NCBI GenBank assembly: GCA_017883355.1
Contig: JADGNS010000340.1
Location: 1 to 6,003, forward strand
Length of the DNA: 6,003 nt
Reading direction: 5' to 3'
DNA from: Candidatus Solibacter sp.
GTDB lineage: Bacteria > Acidobacteriota > Terriglobia > Bryobacterales > Bryobacteraceae
This document shows, in pieces, positions 1 to 5,937 of this stretch. Positions within the stretch are counted from its first letter, which is position 1. The number at the start of each line of letters is the position of its first letter. Position numbers and translations under genes: made by a program. Below the pieces are notes generated by a model, which ran no database searches, was not told the DNA's origin, and saw only the letters and a list, made by a program, of their open reading frames with translations.

Positions 1-976
1 CAAACGGCTCCACCAACACGTGCTCGTCGTGCTTCTGCACGCGCTTGCGCACCCACGCGCCCAGCGCCTCCAACGTCCAAAGCCGGCCTTCCAGCTTCAA
101 CTTCCGGAAATGCTCCGAGTTGGTGTACCAGATCCACTCGACGATATCGCTCAACCACGCCTCGGCGCCGTATTGCTCCAGCGCCGCCACCAGGTTGTCG
201 TTGCTGAACGTATTCAGCCGGCAGAAAATCTCGCCGACGATGCCGATCAGCGGCTGCGACCTGTCGCGCCGCGCCTCCAGCTTGCGGAACCGGTCGCGGC
301 AACGCACCATGCAATCGCGCAGCGCTTTTAACTGCACGCCGGGCTCGGCCGGAGTGCTCTCGAGCGTGCGGCACAAATCGGCCAGCGAATCTTCATAGGT
401 CTGCTCGCTGTCGCCCCGGCGCTCTTCGTAAGGACGCCACATCAATAGCAGCTTCTGCAACAGGTCGGCGGCCAGCAGCGCGCGCCATCCGGTACGCACG
501 AAGGCGCCCGCCAGCGTGCCCAGGCCATCGTACGCGTTCTGGCTCGTGGGAGAGAGAATCTCGACTTCGGCGTACCCGTTGGCGTCCAGGATCTGCCGCA
601 GGTACGGCGCGTACTGCCCGAAGCGGCACGGACCCTGCGCGGTCGGCATGAAGAGCGCGATCCGCTTTTTATCGATCGCCGGGTTCTCCACCACCTTCAT
701 GAAGTCGCCCACAGTCACCTTCGCCGGATAGCATTCGTCGCCCGACGTATAGCGCGCCCCCAGCTCGCGCGTCCGATTGTCGGAGGGCGGCGTGGGCTCG
801 GCTTCCAGGCCAATCGCGCGGAAGGCGCTGGCGAAGGCCCGCGCGCTGCCATAAGCCATCGGCGGAATGTAGATGCGCTTTCCCTTTAGTGGGTGGTCGC
901 CGGTGCCGATTGCGGTGTCGATTGCGGCCCCGCTTGGCGCTTCGCTGACGTCTGGTCCGTCGTAGATTGGTAGCAT
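1..976 (-). CDS. HgdB-like acyl-CoA dehydratase/reductase subunit, partial (C-terminus outside window)
   Basis: This frame is open for 325 codons from ATG 976 and runs off the left edge, so the C-terminus is missing. Motifs seen: SGDECYPAKV (residues 78-87, Cys82), QGPCRFGQY (114-122, Cys117), and GEIFCRLNTFSND (248-260, Cys252) followed by a GAEAWLSDIVEW stretch. These resemble the conserved blocks of the 2-hydroxyacyl-CoA dehydratase/benzoyl-CoA reductase-like (HgdB/BcrB-type) domain found at the C-terminal end of large acyl-CoA dehydratase activase-related proteins. The cysteines are candidate iron-sulfur ligands. I chose ATG 976 because it is the first ATG after the in-frame stop at 1046-1048 and has the Shine-Dalgarno AAAGGA (985-990) 8 nt upstream. 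The first 91 bp overlap the end of the activase gene in the -1 frame, so translation is probably coupled. Residues 1-30 look like a linker; homology starts near KGKRIYIPPM (31-40). The substrate cannot be told. The alternative is that the two genes are one gene broken by a frameshift. Confidence 0.85.
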   Translation of the reverse strand, partial: MLPIYDGPDVSEAPSGAAIDTAIGTGDHPLKGKRIYIPPMAYGSARAFASAFRAIGLEAEPTPPSDNRTRELGARYTSGDECYPAKVTVGDFMKVVENPAIDKKRIALFMPTAQGPCRFGQYAPYLRQILDANGYAEVEILSPTSQNAYDGLGTLAGAFVRTGWRALLAADLLQKLLLMWRPYEERRGDSEQTYEDSLADLCRTLESTPAEPGVQLKALRDCMVRCRDRFRKLEARRDRSQPLIGIVGEIFCRLNTFSNDNLVAALEQYGAEAWLSDIVEWIWYTNSEHFRKLKLEGRLWTLEALGAWVRKRVQKHDEHVLVEPF

Positions 977-3975
977 CGCAGAATTCCTTTGCTGTCGAGG
1001 TACGCTTCGCAGCGTGTCATATAACCGGCGTCGTTGCCGTGCCCGTCAAACTGCAGGATCAACAGCGGCGCACCGGCGGCCTCCCGCGCAAAGTGCTTGA
1101 TGTAGCTGTCCGGCCCGCACTTGAAGTTGGTCAGGTAGATCATGTGCAGGTTGGGCTTTTCCGAAGCGATGCGCGCCGCCTCCAGAATCTTGCGGCCGCT
1201 GATCCAGAACATGTTGGCGTGCAGTTCGCCGAGCGGCTCGTTCCCCGTCACCAGGAAATCCAGCGGGATCACGTTGGCGCCATAGCGATGCCGCAGTTTG
1301 CGCGGGATGTCGCAGTTCACCCCGCGATCGTACATAGTGTAGGATCGCCCGGCCAGCACGATGCCCGGCTCGCCGCTCTCGTCCAGCGCGGCCAACGCCT
1401 TGCGCCCCGCCTCGATCAACCGCTCCTGGAAATTGCGCTGCTCGGTATAGGCGGCGTCCACCGCACGGTCGCTCGCCCGCCTCGTCACCCCCACGCGCCG
1501 CATCGTCTCCGCCAGGGCTTTCTTGATCTGCTCCGGTCCCAGGCGGAAGTGCAGCGTGGGTGTCAGGAACGTCGACGCATGCGCCTCCAGTCCCGGCGCC
1601 GATTTCAGCACCCACGGCAGCGTCTGGTTCCACGGGCAATAGTGCGACGCGCAGCCGTCATCGCCCGCCTCCGCATCCGCCATCACCGGCAGCCAGACGT
1701 AATCCACGCCCGCGCTCGTCAGCGCCTGCACATGCCCGTGCGCCACCTGCACCGGATAACACGGTTCCGCCACCGATAGCTCGATGCCGCCCGCCGAAAT
1801 CCGCGGATCCGTCACCGGCGAGAGCACCGCCTCCAGTCCCAGTTCCGCGAAGTACCGTTTCCAGAACGGCAGCCGGTCCATCATCGACATGGCCCGCGGC
1901 AGGCCGATCTTGAACTTCCCGCCCGCCGCCGTGGGCAGCGCGTCCAGCAATGCCTCGCGGAACGCGAACAGGTCTTCGATCACCGGCTTTCGCCCCGTCG
2001 TCGAAGGCTTGCGGAACTTGTCCGAGCACTTATCGCCCCAGAAGCTCTTCTGCCCCTCGATCACGAATTCCTTCATGTCGCACAGGTTGGTGCACGCCTT
2101 GCACACGAAATCGCGCGTCGTGAGTTCCAGCTTGTGCAGATCGTACCCCCGGAACCGGCTCTCTCCCTGCGTCGCCACGTGCCAGTGGCGCGCAATCAGC
2201 GCCATGCCCACCGCCCCCATCACCCCGTTGTACGGCGGCACCGTGATCTTCTTCCCCAGCAGGCTGGCGAACGCCGCCGTCACCGCATCGTTGTACGCCG
2301 TCCCCCCCTGGAAGTAGATCACCTTGCCGATCTTGCGCCCGCGCACCACGCGATTCAGGTAGTTCAGCGCGATCGAGTACGCCAGACCCGCCACCAGGTG
2401 CGGCACCGTCTCGCCCTTGTGCATCCACCCCGTGACATCGCGCTCCATGAATACCGTGCACCGCTCGCCCAGCCGCGTGGGACTCTGCGCGCTCAGCGCC
2501 AGCCGCGCGAATTCCCCCTTGATGCTGATGCCGAGCTTTTCCGCCTGCTCTTCCAGGAAAGACCCCGTGCCCGCCGCGCAGGCCTCGTTCATGGCGAAAT
2601 CCACCACCACGCCGTTCTCGATCGAGATGAATTTCGAATCCTGCCCGCCAATCTCGAAAATCGTGTCCACCGGCTCGCCGCCCAGCGTGCTGCTGATGTG
2701 GATCGCGCCCGTCTTGTGCGCCGTGATCTCATCGTTGACCACGTCCGCGCCCACGAACTCCGCGATCAGCTCGCGCCCGCTCCCCGTCGTCCCCACGCCG
2801 CAGATCTTCAGGCGGCTCCCCCAGATGCGCTCCACTTCGGCCAACCCCTGCTGCACCGCCTCGATCGGCCGCCCCGCCGTGCGCAGATACACGTCGTGGA
2901 TCACCGTCCCGCTCTCGTCGATCGCCACCACGTTCGTGGACACCGACCCGATGTCCAGGCCGAGATACGCCGCAATCGGTTCGTCATTGGGCGGAGGCGT
3001 GTAGACCCCCACCCGGTCCCTCAGTTGCACCACGTTCTCCGTGGAGAGCGGCTTGGTGTCCTGAAAACTCTCTTCCACGTCGTGCTGCCGCAGGCGGTGT
3101 ACGTCCAGGATGGAGCGCTTCCGCTGCTCCTCGGCCTCCAGAATCGCCGTGCCGATGGCCCCGCACCACGCGTATTCCTCGGGCACGAAGAGTTGCTCCG
3201 CCGTCAGCGAGAAGGCCTCGCGCAGCGCCCTCACCACGCCCGCATTCTGCGACACCGCGCCAATCAGCGCCACCGGCGCTTCCACCGGGCGCCCCTTGAC
3301 CACCGAACTCTTGAAGTTGCGCGCCACCGCATCGCACAGCCCGCGCAGAATCTCCGCCGGCGAATACCCCTTCTGCTGCGCGTGGATCATGTCGCTCTTG
3401 GCGAACACGCTGCACCGTCCCGCGATCCGCGCCGCGCAACCCGCGCCGCACACCAGGTCGCCCACCTCTTCCACCGAGTACTGCATGCGCAGCGCCTGCT
3501 GATCCAGAAAGCTCCCCGTCCCGGCCGCGCACTCCCCCGAGCGGTCGTAATCCTGAATCCCACCGTTCGCGAGGCGTATGTACTTGGAACTCTCCCCGCC
3601 CAGTTCGAACACCGTGCGCACCTGCGGATACCAGGTGGCGATCATCCGCGCGATCGCCTTGAATTCGTTCTCGAAGAAGAGACCGAGCACCTTGGCAATC
3701 GTCCGGCTGCCGCTGCCCGTCACCCGTATGCCTTCCACCCGGTCCTCGGGAATGATTTCGTACAGTTCGCGCAGCAGATCGTAGGTGGATTGGATCGGGC
3801 TGCCCGCGATGCGCCGGTAATCGGAGAGCAGCAGCGGCCGGCCGTCCAGCGAGATCAGGCGGAACTCCGGATGCGCCGCGCACACCTGTTCCAGGGTCGC
3901 CCGGTCCGCCGGTTTACCCAATGCGGCGAGCTTAAGGCTGATCGCCCCGATGTCCAGACCGATATTGATGCCCAT
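886..3975 (-). CDS. Acyl-CoA dehydratase activase, tandem BcrAD/BadFG ATPase domains plus DUF2229-type region
   Basis: This 1029-aa cytoplasmic protein belongs to the HgdC/BcrA/BadF activase group. Such proteins use ATP to push a low-potential electron into a partner iron-sulfur dehydratase or reductase. Domain 1 (about 1-285) has the phosphate motif GLDIGAISLK (6-15), FELGGESSKYI (123-133), GECAAGTGSFL (147-157, Cys149) and GRCSVFAKSD (186-195, Cys188). Domain 2 (about 336-595) has GLDIGSVSTN (339-348), FEIGGQDSKFI (440-450), NEACAAGTGSFL (463-474, Cys466) and ERCTVFMERD (504-513, Cys506). These four cysteines match the two cluster ligands per HgdC monomer. CKACTNLC plus Cys650 (625-650) starts the DUF2229-like region, with EPCYPVQ (737-743), FKCGPDSY (951-958) and TRCEAYLDS (987-995). 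The tail after residue 1002 is low-complexity. The start follows a weak ribosome site (GGA, 5-6 nt upstream). The family is clear; the substrate is unknown. Confidence 0.93.
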   Translation of the reverse strand: MGINIGLDIGAISLKLAALGKPADRATLEQVCAAHPEFRLISLDGRPLLLSDYRRIAGSPIQSTYDLLRELYEIIPEDRVEGIRVTGSGSRTIAKVLGLFFENEFKAIARMIATWYPQVRTVFELGGESSKYIRLANGGIQDYDRSGECAAGTGSFLDQQALRMQYSVEEVGDLVCGAGCAARIAGRCSVFAKSDMIHAQQKGYSPAEILRGLCDAVARNFKSSVVKGRPVEAPVALIGAVSQNAGVVRALREAFSLTAEQLFVPEEYAWCGAIGTAILEAEEQRKRSILDVHRLRQHDVEESFQDTKPLSTENVVQLRDRVGVYTPPPNDEPIAAYLGLDIGSVSTNVVAIDESGTVIHDVYLRTAGRPIEAVQQGLAEVERIWGSRLKICGVGTTGSGRELIAEFVGADVVNDEITAHKTGAIHISSTLGGEPVDTIFEIGGQDSKFISIENGVVVDFAMNEACAAGTGSFLEEQAEKLGISIKGEFARLALSAQSPTRLGERCTVFMERDVTGWMHKGETVPHLVAGLAYSIALNYLNRVVRGRKIGKVIYFQGGTAYNDAVTAAFASLLGKKITVPPYNGVMGAVGMALIARHWHVATQGESRFRGYDLHKLELTTRDFVCKACTNLCDMKEFVIEGQKSFWGDKCSDKFRKPSTTGRKPVIEDLFAFREALLDALPTAAGGKFKIGLPRAMSMMDRLPFWKRYFAELGLEAVLSPVTDPRISAGGIELSVAEPCYPVQVAHGHVQALTSAGVDYVWLPVMADAEAGDDGCASHYCPWNQTLPWVLKSAPGLEAHASTFLTPTLHFRLGPEQIKKALAETMRRVGVTRRASDRAVDAAYTEQRNFQERLIEAGRKALAALDESGEPGIVLAGRSYTMYDRGVNCDIPRKLRHRYGANVIPLDFLVTGNEPLGELHANMFWISGRKILEAARIASEKPNLHMIYLTNFKCGPDSYIKHFAREAAGAPLLILQFDGHGNDAGYMTRCEAYLDSKGILRCYQSTTDQTSAKRQAGPQSTPQSAPATTH
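985..990 (-). promoter_or_regulatory. Shine-Dalgarno of the HgdB-like gene, inside the activase gene
   Basis: On the minus strand AAAGGA lies 8 nt before ATG 976, within the coding sequence of the upstream activase gene. It is a better ribosome site than the one before the activase gene itself. It supports an independent or coupled start of the downstream gene rather than a simple broken reading frame. Confidence 0.6.
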
Positions 3976-4158
3976 TTTAGTCCAGTTTCACCCGAAGCCC
4001 CCGCAAGTTCAAGCAAAACAGGCCCAAATAGCTGAATCCGGCATCCACCTGCTGTTAAGCGGGGTTGAGTGGGACAGGCCTCTGGTCTCAGTCTTATTTT
4101 GTGCGTTTTGTGCGGCAAACACTACCACTTTGTGCCTAATTCACGCTATAGTAATGAG
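3976..4158. other. Divergent intergenic region
   Basis: This stretch separates the minus-strand activase gene from the plus-strand small genes, so promoters for both directions should lie here. For the plus side a TATAGT hexamer (4147-4152) looks like a -10 box but has no good -35 at normal spacing. For the minus side a TTGCCG with a poor TAAGAC 16 nt on is the best I can find, and it is weak. The clearest structure is the TTTGTGC repeat set, listed separately. Confidence 0.5.
4097..4136 (+). repeat. Three TTTGTGC direct repeats in the divergent region
   Basis: TTTTGTGCG occurs twice in perfect tandem (4097-4105 and 4106-4114), and a third copy with changed end bases, CTTTGTGCC, lies at 4128-4136. 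The shared TTTGTGC cores start at 4098, 4107 and 4129, that is 9 and 22 bp apart. This could be a regulator binding array between the divergent genes, or a copy of a dispersed intergenic repeat. Confidence 0.6.
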
Positions 4159-4401
4159 ATGCAGGGTCCTCAAACGATTAACGAGTCTTACTACTGTCTG
4201 CGAAACAAGCCGGATGGACCGATTTCTGTGCTCACAACCAACTCCTACGTGGTCGGCGAATACAATGTGAGTACCGGCGATATCCGGTGGGGAAGGGTCG
4301 TTCTGGCCAGCCAGAAGGTCCAGATTCAGAACTACCTCCATCGGCACTTTCCGCCCACCAGTTCCGCACAAACCCAGAAGAATCAAATAGTTGCCGCATA
4401 G
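4159..4401 (+). CDS. Small hypothetical protein, 80 aa
   Basis: I do not recognise this protein. From ATG 4159 it reads as 80 aa, with a middle stretch SYVVGEYNVSTGDIRW (29-44) that looks like a small beta-rich fold, then GRVVLASQKVQIQNYLHRHF (45-64), which looks like a helix. The tail is Ser/Gln-rich. Codon use with G/C at third positions and a sensible amino-acid pattern support coding. There is no convincing Shine-Dalgarno before 4159. A TATAGT box (4147-4152) sits so close that a leaderless message is possible. An upstream in-frame GTG (4069) would add 30 residues, but these would be encoded by the TTTGTGC repeats, so I prefer the short form. The next gene starts 53 nt downstream on the same strand with no terminator between, so the two may be co-transcribed. 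Confidence 0.55.
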   Translation: MQGPQTINESYYCLRNKPDGPISVLTTNSYVVGEYNVSTGDIRWGRVVLASQKVQIQNYLHRHFPPTSSAQTQKNQIVAA

Positions 4402-4454
4402 TCTCGGCCGCGCCTCCACGTCCAGGCGGGCGCGCCCAGACTCCGAGGATATTC

Positions 4455-4643
4455 ATGGCCGACAAGAAGAAGAAAAAAGACGATAGCGAAGGGGCCAGTG
4501 CCCCCGCGGTGGTAGTCGCCAAACCGGCAACTCCCCCCAAGCACGTCAAAATCCCCAAACTCGCCAAGAGCGGCAAGTCGCGCTTGCCCCGCAAGGAAAA
4601 GAAAGCCCAACAAAAGGCCGCCGCCGCCGCTGCCCGCAAGTAG
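4455..4643 (+). CDS. Small basic Lys/Ala-rich protein, 62 aa
   Basis: The protein has 16 Lys and 3 Arg against 5 acidic residues. It opens with MADKKKKKDD, has a Pro/Ala/Val-rich middle, then KHVKIPKLAKSGKSRLPRK (29-47), and ends in a Lys/Ala tail with six Ala in a row. ATG 4455 follows GAGGA (4445-4449) at 5 nt, a good ribosome site, so I take this start and not the in-frame ATG at 4287, which overlaps the gene before. The composition recalls histone H1-like or other small bacterial nucleic-acid-binding tails, so DNA or RNA binding is a reasonable guess from charge alone. No catalytic motif, signal peptide or membrane segment is seen. It may share a transcript with the 80-aa gene upstream. 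Confidence 0.7.
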   Translation: MADKKKKKDDSEGASAPAVVVAKPATPPKHVKIPKLAKSGKSRLPRKEKKAQQKAAAAAARK

Positions 4644-4770
4644 TGGGGCCCGACCCGCTTTCGTTCCTTTTGGTCTGCATCCCGCCCGGAGCCTGATGAC
4701 CGCCAGGTCAGTCACTGTCGTTAAATCCTACACGCGACCAAGGCAAACCCCGCGGGTTTATCCCAACCCC

Positions 4771-4787
4771 GTCATTAGCGTCATTAG
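4771..4787 (+). repeat. Tandem GTCATTAG repeat just upstream of a promoter
   Basis: GTCATTAG is present at 4771-4778 and again at 4780-4787, a 9-bp period. It ends 8 bp before the likely -35 box (4796) of the 118-aa gene, the usual place for an activator site. No regulator is identified. Confidence 0.4.
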
Positions 4788-4795
4788 TATCCCGC

Positions 4796-4826
4796 TTGCC
4801 ACACCAGGGCAGGATATGAGTACAAT
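4796..4826 (+). promoter_or_regulatory. Sigma70-like promoter of the 118-aa gene
   Basis: A -35 box TTGCCA (4796-4801) and a -10 box TACAAT (4821-4826) are separated by 19 bp, a little longer than ideal. Each box matches the consensus well. Transcription would start near 4833, leaving a leader of about 40 nt before ATG 4871. Confidence 0.5.
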
Positions 4827-4870
4827 ACTCTGAACTCGGAGGCGAGAATCCAGATCGAGGGGTAGTACAC

Positions 4871-5227
4871 ATGACCACGCGAACGAAGTTATCGTTCCCT
4901 TGCAGTGCTGACATCTGGCCGGCGGTGGAGCGTTGGTCGGTCAGCGAAAATGCGGAGCTGAAGTCTTCCGATGGACCCCAGCGCTTATACCAGAAAGGCG
5001 GCATTGCGACAGCGGCGATGATGTTCTCGTTCCGTCAGGCCAGCGGGCAGGTCGCCGTCGAGGCTTGGATTCCCAGCAGTACTTTCCAGCGGGCCTGTTC
5101 CTTCTTCATCTTGCCGCCGGAAATGGGAGTGGAGTCCGGGGGCGTCAAGGCTGCCCTGATTCGCAAGATCGCGCGCGAGTCGCTGAACCGCCTACTCCTG
5201 GAGTTGGGCGCGTCGCTGGTTCAATAA
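4871..5227 (+). CDS. Conserved-looking protein of unknown function, 118 aa
   Basis: ATG 4871 follows GAGGGG (4857-4862) at 8 nt, a strong ribosome site, and a sigma70-like promoter lies 45 nt upstream of the start. The protein has an alternating hydrophobic N-terminal half, a QRLYQKGGIATAAMM segment (37-51), a VAVEAWIP strand (61-68), then FFILPPEMGVESGG (78-91) and a basic helix VKAALIRKIARESLNRLLLEL (92 onward). The pattern YQKG...EAWI...LPxEMGxESGG...RKIAR...N.LL..LG resembles a small family of unannotated bacterial proteins I have seen before, but I cannot name a function. There is no signal peptide or clear transmembrane helix. It stands alone, followed by an insertion sequence. Confidence 0.75.
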   Translation: MTTRTKLSFPCSADIWPAVERWSVSENAELKSSDGPQRLYQKGGIATAAMMFSFRQASGQVAVEAWIPSSTFQRACSFFILPPEMGVESGGVKAALIRKIARESLNRLLLELGASLVQ

Positions 5228-5293
5228 AATCGAAACGGGGAAGCCGTAAACCGCCAGACCGCTGCAACACAACTTCCAGCCCGCCGATATCGT

Positions 5294-5330
5294 CGTGCGC
5301 GCCCGTCCTTGAACTCAGCCAAGGCGCACG
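5294..5330 (+). other. Imperfect inverted repeat downstream of the 118-aa gene
   Basis: CGTGCG (5294-5299) can pair with CGCACG (5325-5330), and inside it CCTTG (5307-5311) with CAAGG (5320-5324). It could fold in the message about 70 nt past the stop codon. No T-run follows, so an intrinsic terminator is doubtful. Confidence 0.25.
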
Positions 5331-5350
5331 CTAAGGAGCTGTCTAAAAAT

Positions 5351-5372
5351 AACATTACCACATAATAATGTT
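5351..5372 (+). repeat. 7-bp inverted repeat near the IS left end
   Basis: AACATTA (5351-5357) and TAATGTT (5366-5372) are exact inverted copies around an 8-nt loop. The AT-rich block contains CATAAT (5361-5366), a possible -10 box for the transposase without a good -35. It could be a transposase or regulator site within the element's left end. Confidence 0.45.
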
Positions 5373-5374
5373 TT

Positions 5375-5378
5375 GGAG
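5375..5378 (+). promoter_or_regulatory. Shine-Dalgarno GGAG deciding the transposase start
   Basis: GGAG lies 7 nt before GTG 5386. It is 13 nt from ATG 5392 and downstream of ATG 5368, so it favours GTG 5386 as the start codon. Confidence 0.5.
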
Positions 5379-5384
5379 TACCCT

Positions 5385-5406
5385 GGTGAGTATGGAGATA
5401 CTCACC
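5385..5406 (+). promoter_or_regulatory. Perfect 9-bp hairpin covering the transposase start codon
   Basis: GGTGAGTAT (5385-5393) and ATACTCACC (5398-5406) pair perfectly around a GGAG loop. In RNA a U-G pair and a C-G pair can extend the stem to 5383-5408. Both GTG 5386 and ATG 5392 lie in the 5' arm. Such a structure would hinder ribosome access, in line with start-site sequestration known in other insertion sequences such as IS10 and IS50. Confidence 0.6.
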
Positions 5407-5937
5407 GGAATCGAGGAGCGTTTTAAGAGGTTGCGGGGTGTGTTGGACGAGCGATCACGGCGCCTGCTCGTTGCTGCCGAGAGCGAGGCGATGGGGCGGC
5501 GAGGCATCTCGACGGTGGCGAAGGCAACGGGAGTGTCGCGGCAGGTGATCCGCCAGGGGATCGCTGAATTGAAGCAGTCCCCAGTGTTGCCGGAGAGGCG
5601 GATTCGACGTTCGGGGGGTGGCAGGAAGAGCGCCGTGAAGTTGGACCCTTCGTTGAAGACCGACCTTGAGGAACTGTTGGAGTCGACGACACGTGGCGAT
5701 CCGGAGTCGCCTTTGCGATGGACTTGCCGCAGCGTTCGGAATCTTGAAGCCGAACTAAAGAACAGGGGCCATGCTGTGAGTCATCAGGTGGTGGCAGACT
5801 TGCTGCACGAACTGGAGTACAGCCTACAGGCCAACCGCAAGACCAACGAAGGAACAAGCCATCCTGACCGAAATGCCCAGTTTGAATACGTCAACAACAA
5901 GGTGAAGCAGTATCTCGGCGGAAAATGTCGGCAATAA
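5386..5937 (+). pseudogene. ISAzo13-family transposase, truncated before the DDE catalytic domain
   Basis: The 183-aa product matches the N-terminal half of ISAzo13-family (Rhodopirellula-type) transposases. Seen in order: a helical start, a helix-turn-helix-like GRRGISTVAKATGVSRQVI (37-55), RRIRRSGGGRK (71-81), and the hallmark TTRGDPESPLRWTCRSVRNL (101-120), GHAVSHQVVADLLHELEYSL (128-147), QANRKTNEGTSHPDRNAQFE (148-167). In full-length members, roughly 400 aa or more, a segment like ISVDTKKKE with the first catalytic Asp follows soon after. Here the match ends at about Lys180 and a stop comes three residues later; the DDE region is not present in any frame of the remaining sequence. The gene is therefore inactive as a transposase. 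GTG 5386 is preferred because of GGAG 7 nt upstream; ATG 5368 and ATG 5392 are alternatives. Confidence 0.85.

Larger units (their letters stand above)
4644..4870. other. Intergenic region with a promoter at its right end
   Basis: No gene is seen here. A 6-bp stem with a 3-nt loop (AAACCC 4745-4750, GGGTTT 4754-4759) is too short and lacks a T-run, so it is not a convincing terminator. A tandem GTCATTAG repeat and a sigma70-like promoter follow and are listed on their own. Confidence 0.5.
5335..5925 (+). mobile_element. ISAzo13-family insertion sequence, 5' fragment
   Basis: The transposase fragment identifies the family. The left end is placed by inference at GGAGCTGTC (5335), about 50 bp before the transposase start, a typical position for a terminal inverted repeat. 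No right end is in the window, so neither the terminal repeats nor a target duplication can be checked. Homology to the transposase stops at about 5925, where other sequence begins. Confidence 0.65.

Noticed and set aside
886..1046. Programmed -1 frameshift joining the two activase genes
   Set aside because: The frame relation would allow it, but I found no canonical slippery heptamer in the permitted interval, and an independent start with a good ribosome site explains the layout.
1046..1639. Open frame of 197 codons on the minus strand in the same frame as the HgdB-like gene
   Set aside because: It ends at the stop at 1046-1048 and lies wholly inside the activase gene; its Gly/Arg/Ala-rich translation has no family features.
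2134..4035. Long 633-codon open frame on the plus strand opposite the activase gene
   Set aside because: It is an antisense shadow of a GC-rich gene: rich in Arg, His and Pro with no recognisable motif, while the minus strand carries unmistakable ATPase motifs.
4232..4639. Minus-strand frame with apparent hydrophobic segments (poly-Phe, poly-Ala)
   Set aside because: The hydrophobic runs are the reverse complement of the Lys and Ala codons of the 62-aa basic protein, which has the ribosome site.
4745..4759. Intrinsic terminator at the AAACCC/GGGTTT inverted repeat
   Set aside because: The stem is only 6 bp and no T-run follows.
4933..5334. Plus-strand frame of 133 codons overlapping the 118-aa gene
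   Set aside because: It has no ribosome site and a Gly/Arg/Ser-rich composition typical of an out-of-frame reading; the overlapping 118-aa frame has both a promoter and a ribosome site.
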